DNA of 64,000 nucleotides, from assembly GCF_937138205.1 (NCBI RefSeq), contig NZ_CAKZOT010000053.1, positions 1-64,000 on the forward strand, written 5' to 3'. The notes under the pieces are model-generated. The model had not been told where the DNA came from, did no database searches, and saw only the letters and a list, made by a program, of their open reading frames with translations. A program made the position numbers and the translations under genes. Shown here one piece after another: positions 25,689-35,015 of the stretch. The stretch is from an uncultured Rhodospira sp. GTDB lineage: Bacteria; Pseudomonadota; Alphaproteobacteria; Rhodospirillales; Rhodospirillaceae. Numbering within the stretch: position 1 is the stretch's first letter; each line of letters starts with the position of its first letter.

Positions 25689-28423
25689 CGGGTGCCTCCC
25701 ACCTTGCGCAGGGCCACCAGCGCCACGTCCGCGCCCGAGCCGGTCGAGTCGGTGAGGGCGAGCGACAGCGCGGAAACCGTGTTCAGCGTGGCGTAGTCCA
25801 GGTCCTTGGCGTAGGGCGTGGCCCAGTGCCCGAACTGACCGGGGATGACCACGGTGTCGGGGCGGATGCCCTCGACGGGTTCGGCCCGGCCCTCGGTGGT
25901 GCCAACCGGGGAGCGCACCTCGACCCGGTCGCCGGCGGCGATGCCCAGCCGCCGCGCCGTCCCGGCGTTGAGCACGATGCGGCCGGTGCCGCGCACGTTC
26001 TCCGCCACCTCGTGCATGAGCTGGATGCCGGCGTTGTTGCCGGCCGAGTACTGCATACTCTTGGTGGAGACCGCCCAGAACGGGTAGTCCTCCGGGTCGA
26101 CGCCGGCGTCCCGCAGGGACCGGACCCAGAAGCCCGGAAAGTCGTGCCAGCGGGGGATCGCCTCGTATTCCTTGACCTGCTCGGTCCACCAGGTGTGGCC
26201 GGCCTCGGTCATGCGGGCGCCCAATTCCTTGCCGACGCGGAACAGGCGCTCCTGGTACGGCAGTTCATAGCGCAATCCCTGCTCCACCATGGTCGGGTGC
26301 AGGTACCAGTCCAGGCGGCGGAAGGGCACGACCTGGAAGCCGTGATCCTTGAACCACGCCAGATCCTTGACGTCCCGCCCCTGGGTCAGGTCGGCGGAGG
26401 CGGCCTTGCAGATGGCGTCCCAGATGGCCTCGACGTCGTGTTCGGCGTCCTCGGCGAGGGAATGGTCGTAGCCGTCGCCCGTCAGCGGCACGCCGCCGGC
26501 GCCCCGGTTGATGGCCGCGTTGTAGCCCTCCAGCAGGCCGGTGCGGCGGGCCAACTCGCCGGCGATCCAGGACAGGTCGCGCGCCTCGCCGCACGGTGGC
26601 ACCGCCGGCTGGCGCAGGGCGAAGCCGTGGTGGTTCCAGTGCTGCTCGACATACTTCGTGCCGCCGATGCGGATGAGCTGCGTGCTCTCCAGGTCGGTGG
26701 CGTCCGGCAGCAGGATGTCGGCCATGTGGTTGGTTTCGTCGTGCGTGTAGGCGAACGAGACGACGAAGGGCATCCGGGCGATGGTCTCGGCGATCTGGGT
26801 CGTGTCCCAGAACGAGATCGCGGGGTTGGTTCGGTAGGTGAACCAGACCTCGGGAAAGGTTGGGCGCGGCCAGTCCTGGGGGGCTTCGCGCACGAACATC
26901 CAGGCCAGGTGAGTGGGGCCGAGCGCCTGCCCCCACGCCGAGCCCCCCACCAGCGGCACCAGGGTTCTGTGCGCATTGCGGCCGGAGGGCTTGGCCTCCC
27001 AGGTCTTGCGGCCGGTGCGGTTGAGGCGGGCGACCATGAAGCCGTCCTCGCCGGGCTGCACGCTGGCCAGTCGGTTTTCGTGCGGGCGGTTGAGGCGGAC
27101 GGTGGTCCCCAGGGTGCCGCCGGGCACCTCCAGCGCGCCGACCAGGGTAGCCAGCATGGTTCGCGCCCAGCAGCAGGGGAACGCGCCCCAGCCGTTGTTG
27201 ACCGTCTTGCCCAGGGTCACGGCGACCGGCCGGAAGGGCAAGGTCTGGCCGTCGACCTCGATGGTCTCGCCGACGCAGGCGTGGTCAAGGTATTCGTTGG
27301 CGAGGCGGCGCATGGTCGCGGCCGGCACGTCGCAGATGCCGGACGCCCATTCGGGGGAGTAGGGCCGCATTTCCTCGACCATGACCGTGAAGGCGGTGGC
27401 GCCCGTCGTCGAGTCGTGATGCCATGTTTGGTCGTCGGGACCGCGTTCGATCGCCGGGCCGACCGTGTGGCGCCCCTCCAGGGCCGGCGTGAGGTTCGCC
27501 GCGTCGTGCGGCGTCGCCGTTGCGCTCGCCGTGTCCCATACGAGCGGTTTGCCGGTGTCGGGGTCGCGCAGGTAGTAACCATGCGGGCCGACGAGGTAGG
27601 GCGAGGCGGTGCGGTCGCGCAGGAACGCCAGATCGAGCCGCTCGCGCGGCGCCTCGTGCAGCAGCACATGCACCAGCGCCAGCATGAACGCGGCGTCGGT
27701 CTTCGGTTTGATCGGCACCCACTCGGCCGAGGCGGCGGCGGTGATCGACAGGTGCGGTTCCACCTGCACCCGCTTGATGCCGCGCACCCGGGCGTCGGCG
27801 TGGCGGGCCACCGCGCAGGGGCCGCCGGAGACCTCGACGTTGGTGCCGAAGGACAGCACGAACCGGGTGTGTACGGTGTCGGCGCAGACGGTGAACCCGC
27901 GATGCCAGAACTCGCCGTAAAGGTGTTCCGAGTGGACGCACTTCACGCCCTGGCCGGAGCCGAAGCTGTAGTCGATCGGTCCCCAGGCGGCGAGAAAGCC
28001 GGGAAAGGTGCCCATGTAGCTGGCCGGCGTGCCGCCGTGACCGAAGGTCGCCGCCACGCGGGGCAGCCCGTCGTCGTCGGTCAAGCCGGTTTCGCGAATC
28101 GCCTTGAGCCGGCCGCAGATCGTGTCGAGCGCCTCGTCCCAGGTGATGGGAACGAATCCGGGATCCTCGTCACGCCCCTTGCGCGGGTTCGTCCGCTTCA
28201 TGGGCGTGAGGACGCGGTGCGGGCTGTACGTTTTCTGCACCAGGCCGAACGCCTTGACGCAGACCCGGCCGTCCGCCGGGTGAATGCCCTTGGCGGCGAA
28301 ATTCGGCTCCACTTGGGTGGCGACACCGTTCTCGACCCTGACGGTCATCAGGTCGGGACCAGCCACGCAGTTGTAGCAGAAGGTCGGCACCCGCCGAGCC
28401 TCCTGGGCTTGCGTCGACGTCAT
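25685..28423 (-). CDS. padB: Phenylacetyl-CoA:acceptor oxidoreductase, molybdopterin catalytic subunit
   Basis: 912 residues, DMSO-reductase superfamily. It oxidises the alpha-carbon of phenylacetyl-CoA to give phenylglyoxylate anaerobically. The start at 28423 has GAGGA upstream. The N-terminal cluster motif is CYNC (Cys16, Cys19) and GRVCVKAF (Cys55); the third cysteine of the common CxxCxxxC pattern is replaced by Pro23, so the cluster is incomplete, altered or uses another ligand. Cys162 in GQGVKCVHSEH is the likely Mo ligand. MADILLPDATDLES and the C-terminal MopB dinucleotide-binding domain (GDRVEVRSPVG) are present. No Tat signal is seen, so the site is cytoplasmic. Divergent fdhD lies 173 bases upstream. 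Confidence 0.92.
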   Translation of the reverse strand: MTSTQAQEARRVPTFCYNCVAGPDLMTVRVENGVATQVEPNFAAKGIHPADGRVCVKAFGLVQKTYSPHRVLTPMKRTNPRKGRDEDPGFVPITWDEALDTICGRLKAIRETGLTDDDGLPRVAATFGHGGTPASYMGTFPGFLAAWGPIDYSFGSGQGVKCVHSEHLYGEFWHRGFTVCADTVHTRFVLSFGTNVEVSGGPCAVARHADARVRGIKRVQVEPHLSITAAASAEWVPIKPKTDAAFMLALVHVLLHEAPRERLDLAFLRDRTASPYLVGPHGYYLRDPDTGKPLVWDTASATATPHDAANLTPALEGRHTVGPAIERGPDDQTWHHDSTTGATAFTVMVEEMRPYSPEWASGICDVPAATMRRLANEYLDHACVGETIEVDGQTLPFRPVAVTLGKTVNNGWGAFPCCWARTMLATLVGALEVPGGTLGTTVRLNRPHENRLASVQPGEDGFMVARLNRTGRKTWEAKPSGRNAHRTLVPLVGGSAWGQALGPTHLAWMFVREAPQDWPRPTFPEVWFTYRTNPAISFWDTTQIAETIARMPFVVSFAYTHDETNHMADILLPDATDLESTQLIRIGGTKYVEQHWNHHGFALRQPAVPPCGEARDLSWIAGELARRTGLLEGYNAAINRGAGGVPLTGDGYDHSLAEDAEHDVEAIWDAICKAASADLTQGRDVKDLAWFKDHGFQVVPFRRLDWYLHPTMVEQGLRYELPYQERLFRVGKELGARMTEAGHTWWTEQVKEYEAIPRWHDFPGFWVRSLRDAGVDPEDYPFWAVSTKSMQYSAGNNAGIQLMHEVAENVRGTGRIVLNAGTARRLGIAAGDRVEVRSPVGTTEGRAEPVEGIRPDTVVIPGQFGHWATPYAKDLDYATLNTVSALSLALTDSTGSGADVALVALRKVGGTR

Positions 28424-28596
28424 CGGACGTGTCCTCCGCGCTATAGCGCATAATCGTACCGGTTTGCCGGTTTTGTCGTATGATATCGTTTTTGGTGGAC
28501 GCCGCCAAAGGAAAACGGAAGCGATCGATCCTGATCCTGAGTGCGTTACGCTGGCATCCAAGGAACACGGTGGGGGCAAGGAAGAGGAGGCGGCCG
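28424..28596. promoter_or_regulatory. padB/fdhD divergent region with palindromes
   Basis: GCGCTATAGCGC, a perfect 12-bp palindrome, lies at 28438-28449, directly before the padB Shine-Dalgarno. ACCGG-TTTG-CCGGT lies at 28458-28471. The AT-rich stretch GTATGATATCGTTTTTGG at about 28478-28495 is a likely promoter zone. These elements could be the padB operator; no regulator is known from sequence. Confidence 0.45.
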
Positions 28597-29394
28597 ATGC
28601 CCATGGCACGGGGACAACGGCATGGGGCCGACGGGACCGTCGGCGGGGTCGACTGGACCCTGGCCGAGGAGACTCCTGTGGCCGTGGTCATCAACGCCGC
28701 GCCGTTCGCGGTGATGATGGCGACGCCGGCCGACCTGGAGGACTTCGCGCTTGGGTTCTGCCTGGGCGAGGGCCTGATCGCCGCGCCGGACGCCCTGCTG
28801 CTGACGAAGACAACCCGCCTCGACATGGGCTGGGAACTGTGCCTCGCCGTGGACCCCGACCAGGCGGACACGGATCGGCTGGCCGGACGGCGCGGGCTGG
28901 AGGGGCGCACCGGCTGTGGTCTGTGCGGCGTGGAAACACTGGCCCAGGCGGTTCCCAAGCCGGCGCGGGTTGGCGCCCCACCGCCTGGGTTGACGCCGGC
29001 GGCGATCACGCGGGCGTTCGCCGCCTTGCCCGACCACCAGCCGCTGAACGCGCGCACCCGCTCGGTTCACGCGGCGGCGTTCTGCGGGCCGGACGGGGCG
29101 ATCCTGATGGCCCGCGAGGACGTGGGCCGGCACAACGCCCTGGACAAGCTGATCGGCGCGGTGGTGCGGGCCGACCTCAACCCGGCGGACGGCTTCGTCG
29201 TGATGTCCAGCCGGTGCAGTGTCGAACTGGTGCACAAGGCGGCGCGGGTCGGCGTGCCGGTGCTGGCGACGATCTCGGCCCCCACGACGCTGGCGCTGGA
29301 CACGGCCGCCCGGGCCGGCATGACCCTGGCCGCGCGCGCCGGCCCTGATGAAGTGGCGTGGTTCCCGCCCGAGGTCGAACGCGCGCTGGGGTAG
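28597..29394 (+). CDS. fdhD: FdhD sulfurtransferase for molybdenum/tungsten bis-MGD enzymes
   Basis: 265 residues from the ATG at 28597, six bases after GAGGAGG; an in-frame start at 28480 is rejected for lack of a signal. Conserved motifs: TPADLEDFALGFCLGEGLI, RTGCGLCGVETLAQ (the CxxC loop that accepts sulfur from IscS), SVHAAAFC, and EDVGRHNALDKLIGAV. FdhD transfers sulfur to the bis-MGD cofactor of formate dehydrogenases. No formate dehydrogenase is in the window; its partner gene here is padB, transcribed divergently, which suggests that PadB needs cofactor sulfuration. It converges on gcdH with an 11-base gap. Confidence 0.93.
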   Translation: MPMARGQRHGADGTVGGVDWTLAEETPVAVVINAAPFAVMMATPADLEDFALGFCLGEGLIAAPDALLLTKTTRLDMGWELCLAVDPDQADTDRLAGRRGLEGRTGCGLCGVETLAQAVPKPARVGAPPPGLTPAAITRAFAALPDHQPLNARTRSVHAAAFCGPDGAILMAREDVGRHNALDKLIGAVVRADLNPADGFVVMSSRCSVELVHKAARVGVPVLATISAPTTLALDTAARAGMTLAARAGPDEVAWFPPEVERALG

Positions 29395-29405
29395 GCGAGG
29401 GGGCC

Positions 29406-30593
29406 TCAGAAAAACGCGTTCAGCCCGGTTTGGGCGCGGCCCAGGATCAGGGCGTGGACATCGTGAGTCCCCTCGTAGGTGTTCACGGCCTCCAGGTTCA
29501 GCACATGGCGGATGACGTGGAACTCGTCGGCGATGCCGTTGCCGCCGTGCATGTCACGCGCGGCGCGGGCCATGTCGAGCGCCTTGCCGCAACTGTTGCG
29601 CTTGACCAGGCTGATCATCTCCGGCGCCATCCGGCCGTCGTCCAACAGCCGCCCGACCCGCAGGCAGGCGTGCAGGCCGAGCGTGATCTCGGTCTGCATG
29701 TCGGTCAGCTTCTTCTGGATCAACTGCGTCTGCGCCAGTGGGCGGCCGAACTGCTTGCGGTCGAGCGTGTACTGCCGCGCGGCGTGCCAGCAGAATTCGG
29801 CCGCGCCCAGCGCGCCCCAGGAAATGCCGTACCGCGCCCGGTTGAGGCACCCGAACGGCCCCTTGAGGTTTTGAACGTTGGGCAGAAGGTTCTCCGCCGG
29901 CACGAACACCTCATCCATGACGATTTCGCCCGTGAGCGAGGCGCGCAGGCTGAACTTGCCCTCGATCTTGGGCGCCGACAGGCCCTTCATGCCCTTTTCC
30001 AGCACGAATCCGCGAATGATGTCGTCGTCGGTCTTGGCCCAGACGACGAAGACGTCGGCGATGGGGCTGTTGGTGATCCAGGTCTTGGTGCCGGTCAGCA
30101 GGTAGCCGCCGTCCACGGTCCGGGCACGGGTGCGCAGACTGCCGGGATCGGAGCCGGCGTCCGGCTCGGTCAGGCCGAAGCAGCCGACCCACTCGCCGGT
30201 GGCCAGCCGGGGCAGGTACTTCCGCCGCTGGTCCTCGGTGCCGTAGGCGTGGATGGGGTGCATGACCAGCGACGACTGCACGCTCATGGCTGAGCGGTAG
30301 CCGCTGTCGACGCGCTCGACCTCGCGCGCGATCAGGCCGTAGCAGACATAAGACACGCCGGCACAGCCGTAGGTCTCGGGCAGGGTGGGGCCGAGAAAGC
30401 CAAGCGCGCCCATCTCGGTCATGATGGCGCGGTCGAACACCTCGTGGCGGTGCGCCAGGGTGACCCTGGGCATCAGCTTGTCCTGGCAGTACGCCCGGGC
30501 CGAATCGCGCACCATGCGCTCGTCCTCGGTCAGAACGTCTTCCAGAAGCAGGGGGTCATCCCACTGAAACGAGGCGATCTCGGCCGGCATCAT
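29406..30593 (-). CDS. gcdH: Glutaryl-CoA dehydrogenase
   Basis: 395 residues, acyl-CoA dehydrogenase fold with FAD. It oxidises and decarboxylates glutaryl-CoA to crotonyl-CoA, the step linking the benzoyl-CoA route to beta-oxidation. [18 protein letters not shown] and [17 protein letters not shown] form the FAD/substrate region; the catalytic Glu is in [20 protein letters not shown] near the C-terminus. Ser/Arg residues in [14 protein letters not shown] match those that bind the glutaryl carboxylate. Two in-frame ATGs start the gene (30593 and 30590); GGAGACGA precedes them. It is divergent from had across a 201-base control region. Confidence 0.93.
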   Translation of the reverse strand: MMPAEIASFQWDDPLLLEDVLTEDERMVRDSARAYCQDKLMPRVTLAHRHEVFDRAIMTEMGALGFLGPTLPETYGCAGVSYVCYGLIAREVERVDSGYRSAMSVQSSLVMHPIHAYGTEDQRRKYLPRLATGEWVGCFGLTEPDAGSDPGSLRTRARTVDGGYLLTGTKTWITNSPIADVFVVWAKTDDDIIRGFVLEKGMKGLSAPKIEGKFSLRASLTGEIVMDEVFVPAENLLPNVQNLKGPFGCLNRARYGISWGALGAAEFCWHAARQYTLDRKQFGRPLAQTQLIQKKLTDMQTEITLGLHACLRVGRLLDDGRMAPEMISLVKRNSCGKALDMARAARDMHGGNGIADEFHVIRHVLNLEAVNTYEGTHDVHALILGRAQTGLNAFF

Positions 30594-30794
30594 TCGTCTC
30601 CACGTGAACTGAGAGTGAGGCGGGCAGGACGGCCGCGCCGGCCGCCCGAAACCCGCTTGACTTTGTAAGAAGCATTATGGTACGTCAATGCCATTATTAA
30701 CGGTCGGGGCATTTCGCGGCGCGAATCGGCCCGGCCCAAGCGGCTTCCCAAGCGGAAACAGGAGCCGCCAGAAGACGCGAGCAGGGAGAAGCGA
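30594..30794. promoter_or_regulatory. gcdH/had divergent control region with dyad at 30672-30691
   Basis: A 201-base region between gcdH and the had-oah-dch-bcrCBAD unit. GCATT-ATG-GTAC-GTC-AATGC at 30672-30691 has the same arm-N3-GTAC-N3-arm layout as 24018-24039. TTGAC at 30657-30661 and GTCAA at 30684-30688 could be -35 elements facing opposite ways. Candidate operator for an aromatic-responsive regulator. Confidence 0.45.
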
Positions 30795-31862
30795 ATGTCC
30801 AACGAAGCCCATCAATGGGTCATGACCGCGCTTGGCCAGCCGTTCGAACGGCGCCCGTTGGCGGTGACCGATCCGCCCGCCGGGCAGGTGGTCGTGGAAA
30901 TCGCCGGCTGCGGCGTCTGTCATACCGACCTGGGCTTTCTGTATGACGGCGTGCGCACCAATCATCCCTTGCCCCTGACTCTGGGCCACGAGATCAGCGG
31001 CCACGTCGTCGCCACCGGCGAGGGCGCCGCGGACTGGCAAGGACGCGCGGTCATCATCCCCGCCGTCATGCCCTGTGGGGTGTGTGATCTGTGCCGCCGA
31101 GGCAAGGGCACCATCTGCCCGCACCAGAAGATGCCGGGCAACGACATCGACGGCGGCTTCGCCACGCATATCACGGTGCCGGCGCATGGTCTATGTCCCG
31201 TGGACGAGGATCGCCTGGCCGCCATCGGCCTCGGCCTGGCCGACGTTTCGGTGGTCGCCGACGCGGTGACCACGCCCTATCAGGCAGTGACACAGGCCGA
31301 GGTCACCCCCGGCACCCTGTGCGTGGTGATCGGCGTCGGCGGCGTCGGCGGCTATTGCGCGCAGATCGCCGCCGCGTTCGGCGGCGTGGTGGTGGCGCTG
31401 GACGTGGACGACGCCAAGCTGGAGGCCATCGCCCCCCACGGTGCCGCCAAGACCATCAACGTCAAGGGTGCCGACCCGCGCGGTCTTCGCAAGGAGATCG
31501 CCGCCTTCGCCAAGGAACGGGGCGCCTCGTCCCGCGAATGGGCGATCTTCGAATGCTCCGGCACCGCCGCCGGGCAGACCACGGCCTGGTCCCTGCTGGT
31601 GCATGGGGCGACGCTGGCAATCGTCGGCTTCACCATGGACCGGGTTGAGGTGCGGCTGTCCAACCTGATGGCCTTCCACGCCCGCGTCCTCGGCAACTGG
31701 GGCTGCACGCCGGACCTGTACCCAGCCGCGCTCGACCTGATCCTCGACCGGCGCATCGAACTGGGCGCCTTCGTCGAGCGCCATCCCCTGGCCGAGATCA
31801 ACCGCGTCATCGAGGACGCCCACGCCCATCGTCTGGCGCGCCGCGCGGTGATGGTTCCCTGA
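30795..31862 (+). CDS. had: 6-hydroxycyclohex-1-ene-1-carbonyl-CoA dehydrogenase
   Basis: 355 residues, zinc-dependent medium-chain dehydrogenase. It oxidises the 6-hydroxy group to the 6-oxo compound with NAD+, the second step after benzoyl-CoA reduction. Catalytic Zn ligands lie in [11 protein letters not shown] and GHEISGH; structural Zn cysteines in [16 protein letters not shown]; the NAD site is [13 protein letters not shown]. The alternative name is Had of the Thauera/Azoarcus-type pathway. A short 52-base gap leads to oah. Start at 30795 follows GGGAGAAGCG. Confidence 0.94.
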   Translation: MSNEAHQWVMTALGQPFERRPLAVTDPPAGQVVVEIAGCGVCHTDLGFLYDGVRTNHPLPLTLGHEISGHVVATGEGAADWQGRAVIIPAVMPCGVCDLCRRGKGTICPHQKMPGNDIDGGFATHITVPAHGLCPVDEDRLAAIGLGLADVSVVADAVTTPYQAVTQAEVTPGTLCVVIGVGGVGGYCAQIAAAFGGVVVALDVDDAKLEAIAPHGAAKTINVKGADPRGLRKEIAAFAKERGASSREWAIFECSGTAAGQTTAWSLLVHGATLAIVGFTMDRVEVRLSNLMAFHARVLGNWGCTPDLYPAALDLILDRRIELGAFVERHPLAEINRVIEDAHAHRLARRAVMVP

Positions 31863-31914
31863 GCGCGCCGAAAAGGCCAATCGAGACACACCCCACATCA
31901 TAAGAGGGCAGAGC

Positions 31915-33054
31915 ATGACCGCCGATACCGCTTCCGTCACCACGGCCACCGCTCCGGCCGCGCTTTTCGATCACACCCTGACGCGCGACTTCGTGCGGCC
32001 CGGCGTGATCTTCGAGAAGAAGCCGGCGCGCACTCCCGACGGCAAGGAGGTCGCGGGCCTGTACAACGCCTGGATCACCCTGGACAACCCGAAGCAGTAC
32101 AACTCGTACACCACCGACATGGTCAAGGGCGTCATCCTGGCGTTTCGGGAGGCTTCGTGCGCGCGGGACGTGGTCGCTGTGGTGTTCACGGCCACCGGCG
32201 ACAAGGCGTTCTGCACCGGCGGCAACACCAAGGAATACGCCGAGTACTACGCCGGCAATCCGCAGGAGTACCGCCAGTACATCCGCCTGTTCAATGACAT
32301 GGTCTCGGCCATCCTGGGCTGCGACAAGCCGGTGATCTGCCGCGTGAACGGAATGCGCATCGGCGGCGGCCAGGAAATCGGCATGGCCTGCGACTTCTCG
32401 GTGTCCCAGGACCTCGCCCGCTTCGGGCAGGCCGGCCCCAAGCACGGCTCGGCCCCCGTCGGCGGGTCCACCGACTTCCTGCCGGTCATGCTCGGCTGCG
32501 AGATGGCCATGGTCTCCGGCTCGTTGTGCGAGGCGTGGTCGGCGCACAAGGCGGCGCGCCTCGGCCTGCTGACCGACATCGTCCCGGCGCTGAAGGTGGA
32601 CGGAAAATTCGTGCCCAACCCGCTGGTCATCACCGACCGCTGGACCGACGAGTACGGCCGTATCGTCCACGGCGAGTTCCGCACCGGCGAGGAGGCCGAG
32701 GCCGCCAAGGCCACACTCAAAAAGGGCGAGATCGACCTGTCCCTGCTGGACCAGAAGGTCGAGGAACTGTGCGCCAAGATCCTGCTGACCTTCCCCGACT
32801 GCTTCACCAAGACCATCGAGGAACTGCGCAAGCCCAAGCTGAACGCCTGGAACGCCAACAAGGAGAACAGCCGGGCGTGGCTGGCGCTGAATATGATGAC
32901 CGAGGCCCGCGCCGGGTTCCGGGCCTTCAACGAGGGCACCAAGGCCGACCGCGAGATCGACTTCGTCGGCCTGCGTCAGGCGCTGGCCAAGGGCACGCCC
33001 TGGACGCCGGAGTTGACCGAGAGCCTGCTGCCCGCCGCGAGGGCCGGCAAATGA
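31915..33054 (+). CDS. oah: 6-oxocyclohex-1-ene-1-carbonyl-CoA hydrolase
   Basis: 379 residues, crotonase superfamily. It opens the ring by hydrating 6-oxocyclohexene-carbonyl-CoA and cleaving it to 3-hydroxypimelyl-CoA. Oxyanion-hole segments: ATGDKAFCTGGNTKEYAEYY and NGMRIGGGQEIGMACDFSVS. The length is larger than ordinary crotonases, as expected for Oah/BamA, which is a widely used marker of anaerobic aromatic degradation. The stop overlaps the dch start (ATGA). GAGGGCAGAGC precedes the ATG. Confidence 0.95.
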   Translation: MTADTASVTTATAPAALFDHTLTRDFVRPGVIFEKKPARTPDGKEVAGLYNAWITLDNPKQYNSYTTDMVKGVILAFREASCARDVVAVVFTATGDKAFCTGGNTKEYAEYYAGNPQEYRQYIRLFNDMVSAILGCDKPVICRVNGMRIGGGQEIGMACDFSVSQDLARFGQAGPKHGSAPVGGSTDFLPVMLGCEMAMVSGSLCEAWSAHKAARLGLLTDIVPALKVDGKFVPNPLVITDRWTDEYGRIVHGEFRTGEEAEAAKATLKKGEIDLSLLDQKVEELCAKILLTFPDCFTKTIEELRKPKLNAWNANKENSRAWLALNMMTEARAGFRAFNEGTKADREIDFVGLRQALAKGTPWTPELTESLLPAARAGK

Positions 33055-33833
33055 GCGACGCGCCGGCCTCTTCCCCCCTCAAGGTCTGGCTGGACCGCGA
33101 CGGCGCCCTGTTGCGTCTGCGGCTGTCGCGGCCCAAGGCCAACATCGTCGACGCCGCCATGATCGGCGCGCTGTCCTCAGCACTGGCGGAGCATCGGGAC
33201 GCCCAGATGCTGCGCGGTGTGCTGATCGACCACGAAGGCCCGCACTTCAGCTTTGGCGCCAGCGTCGAGGAGCACATGCCAGACCGGGTCGCCGCCATGC
33301 TGGCCACCCTGCACCGGCTGGTGCTCGACCTGCTGGCCTATCCGCTGCCGGTGATGGTGGCGGCGCGAGGCCAGTGCCTGGGCGGCGGGCTGGAGGTGGC
33401 GACGGCCGGACACATACTGTTCGTCCACCCGGAGACCCGGCTGGGTCAGCCGGAAATCCAACTCGGCGTGTTCCCGCCGGCGGCCTCTTGTCTGCTGCCC
33501 GAGAGAATGCCCCTGGGCGCGGCCGAGGATCTGCTGCTGTCCGGCCGTTCCATCGACGGCGCCGAGGCCGCGCGCCTGGGGCTGGCCCAGCACGTCGGCG
33601 ACGACCCCGAGGCCGCCGCCCTGGCGTGGTTCGACCAGGGGCCGGCCCGGCACAGCCCGGCGGTGCTGCGCCTGGGTGTCAAGGCCGCGCGGCTGGGCCT
33701 GGTGGAGCGGGTGCGCGACAAACTGGGCGCGCTGGAAGACCTGTACCTGTCCGAGCTGATGCGCACGCACGACGCCAACGAGGGGCTGAACGCCTTCCTG
33801 GAGAAGCGTCCGGCAACATGGGAGGGCCATTGA
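33051..33833 (+). CDS. dch: Cyclohexa-1,5-dienecarbonyl-CoA hydratase
   Basis: 260 residues, crotonase fold. It hydrates the diene product of benzoyl-CoA reductase to 6-hydroxycyclohexene-carbonyl-CoA. Start at 33051 shares ATGA with the oah stop. Oxyanion elements GPHFSFGASVEEHMPD (about residue 64) and ARGQCLGGGLEVATAGH (about 103); the loop GQPEIQLGVFPPAAS follows. Two bases separate its stop from the bcrC start, so it is coupled to the reductase genes. Confidence 0.93.
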   Translation: MSDAPASSPLKVWLDRDGALLRLRLSRPKANIVDAAMIGALSSALAEHRDAQMLRGVLIDHEGPHFSFGASVEEHMPDRVAAMLATLHRLVLDLLAYPLPVMVAARGQCLGGGLEVATAGHILFVHPETRLGQPEIQLGVFPPAASCLLPERMPLGAAEDLLLSGRSIDGAEAARLGLAQHVGDDPEAAALAWFDQGPARHSPAVLRLGVKAARLGLVERVRDKLGALEDLYLSELMRTHDANEGLNAFLEKRPATWEGH

Positions 33834-33835
33834 CC

Positions 33836-35011
33836 ATGGACATGCCCGTTTCCAAGGCCGGCGTCATCGCCCGGCGCTGCGAATCCATCGTCGATGACCT
33901 GAGTTTTCAGGCGGCGCGCGACTGGAAGGCCGCCGAGCCCGGCCGCAAGGTGGTCGGCTTCCTGCCGGTGTACGTGCCGATGGAACTGATCCACGCCGCC
34001 GGTTGCCTGCCGCTGGGCCTGTTCGGTGGCGGCGACCGCATCGAGGTCATCCACGGCGACGCCTACTACCAGAGCTACATCTGCCGCATTCCGCGCTCGA
34101 CCATCGAACTGGGGGTGACCGGTCGCCTGGATTTCGTCGACGGCCTGCTGTTCCCGTTCGTCTGCGACGTGATCCGCAATCTGTCGGGCATGTGGAAGGT
34201 GATGTTCCCCGACGTCTGGACCAAGTTCTTCGACACGCCGCAGAACTTTGATCCGGAGATCGGCGGGACGTACTACACCCACGAATTGCGCGAACTTCGC
34301 GCCGACCTGGAACGCCTGACCGGGCGGGACATCACCGACGCGGCGTTGCGGGCCTCCATCGCGCTGTACAACGAGAACCGTCGGCTGGTGCGCGCCGTCT
34401 ACGACGCCCGCGCGGCGGAACCGTGGAAGGCGCCGGCCGCCGACGTCTACGTCGTCATGCGCGCCGGCCTGATGATGCCGGTGGAGGAACACAACGCCCT
34501 GCTGGCCGACTACCTGGCCGCGCTGGACATCGAGGACCGGCCGCGCAAGGACAACGTCCGCGTCGCAATCTTCGGCTCGTTCTGCGAACAGCCGCCGCTG
34601 GCCCTGCTGAAGTCGATCGAGATGGCCGGCTGCTACGTGGTCGAGGACGACTACAGCCTGGTCAACCGCTTCATCACCGAGGACGTGGCCACCGACGGCG
34701 ACCCCCTTGCGGCGCTGTCCACCGCCTACCTGCGGCACTCGGTGGAGACGTCGTGCAAGTACGTGCCGAACGAGGCGGACAAGGGCCGCTTCCACGTCGA
34801 GCGCGTCAAGCAGACCGGCGCCGAGGGCGTGATCTACGCCGCCCCCAGCTTCTGCGATCCGGCGTTGCTCGACCGGCCGATGATCTGCGGACGCCTGTCC
34901 GACGCCGGCATCCCGAACATGAGCTTCAAGTACGCCGAGAACTCCGGCCAGATGCAGCCCATCCGCGAACAGGCCGGTGCCTTCGCCGATTCCATCAAAC
35001 TGTGGAGCTGA
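33836..35011 (+). CDS. bcrC: Benzoyl-CoA reductase subunit C
   Basis: 391 residues; part of the BcrBC catalytic half of the ATP-dependent class I benzoyl-CoA reductase, homologous to 2-hydroxyglutaryl-CoA dehydratase component D. Cluster cysteines are likely among HAAGCLPLGLFG, QSYICRIPRSTIELG and FPFVCDVIRN; the later AGCYVVEDDY and APSFCDPALLDRP are typical of the family. The start at 33836 has GGAGGG nine bases upstream; a second ATG two codons on is possible. It is the first of bcrC-B-A-D, the order of the Thauera/Magnetospirillum type. Confidence 0.94.
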   Translation: MDMPVSKAGVIARRCESIVDDLSFQAARDWKAAEPGRKVVGFLPVYVPMELIHAAGCLPLGLFGGGDRIEVIHGDAYYQSYICRIPRSTIELGVTGRLDFVDGLLFPFVCDVIRNLSGMWKVMFPDVWTKFFDTPQNFDPEIGGTYYTHELRELRADLERLTGRDITDAALRASIALYNENRRLVRAVYDARAAEPWKAPAADVYVVMRAGLMMPVEEHNALLADYLAALDIEDRPRKDNVRVAIFGSFCEQPPLALLKSIEMAGCYVVEDDYSLVNRFITEDVATDGDPLAALSTAYLRHSVETSCKYVPNEADKGRFHVERVKQTGAEGVIYAAPSFCDPALLDRPMICGRLSDAGIPNMSFKYAENSGQMQPIREQAGAFADSIKLWS

Positions 35012-35015
35012 GCCG

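Noticed and set aside
25826-28453. Long plus-strand open frame of 875 codons opposite padB
   Set aside because: It is the antisense shadow of padB in high-GC DNA; composition is Gly/Val/Arg/His-rich without any domain, and padB has full motif support.
28451-28470. GTAC-containing site before padB as a fourth shared operator
   Set aside because: Arms match only 3 of 4 bases and GTAC is frequent by chance; the two palindromes there are a better explanation.
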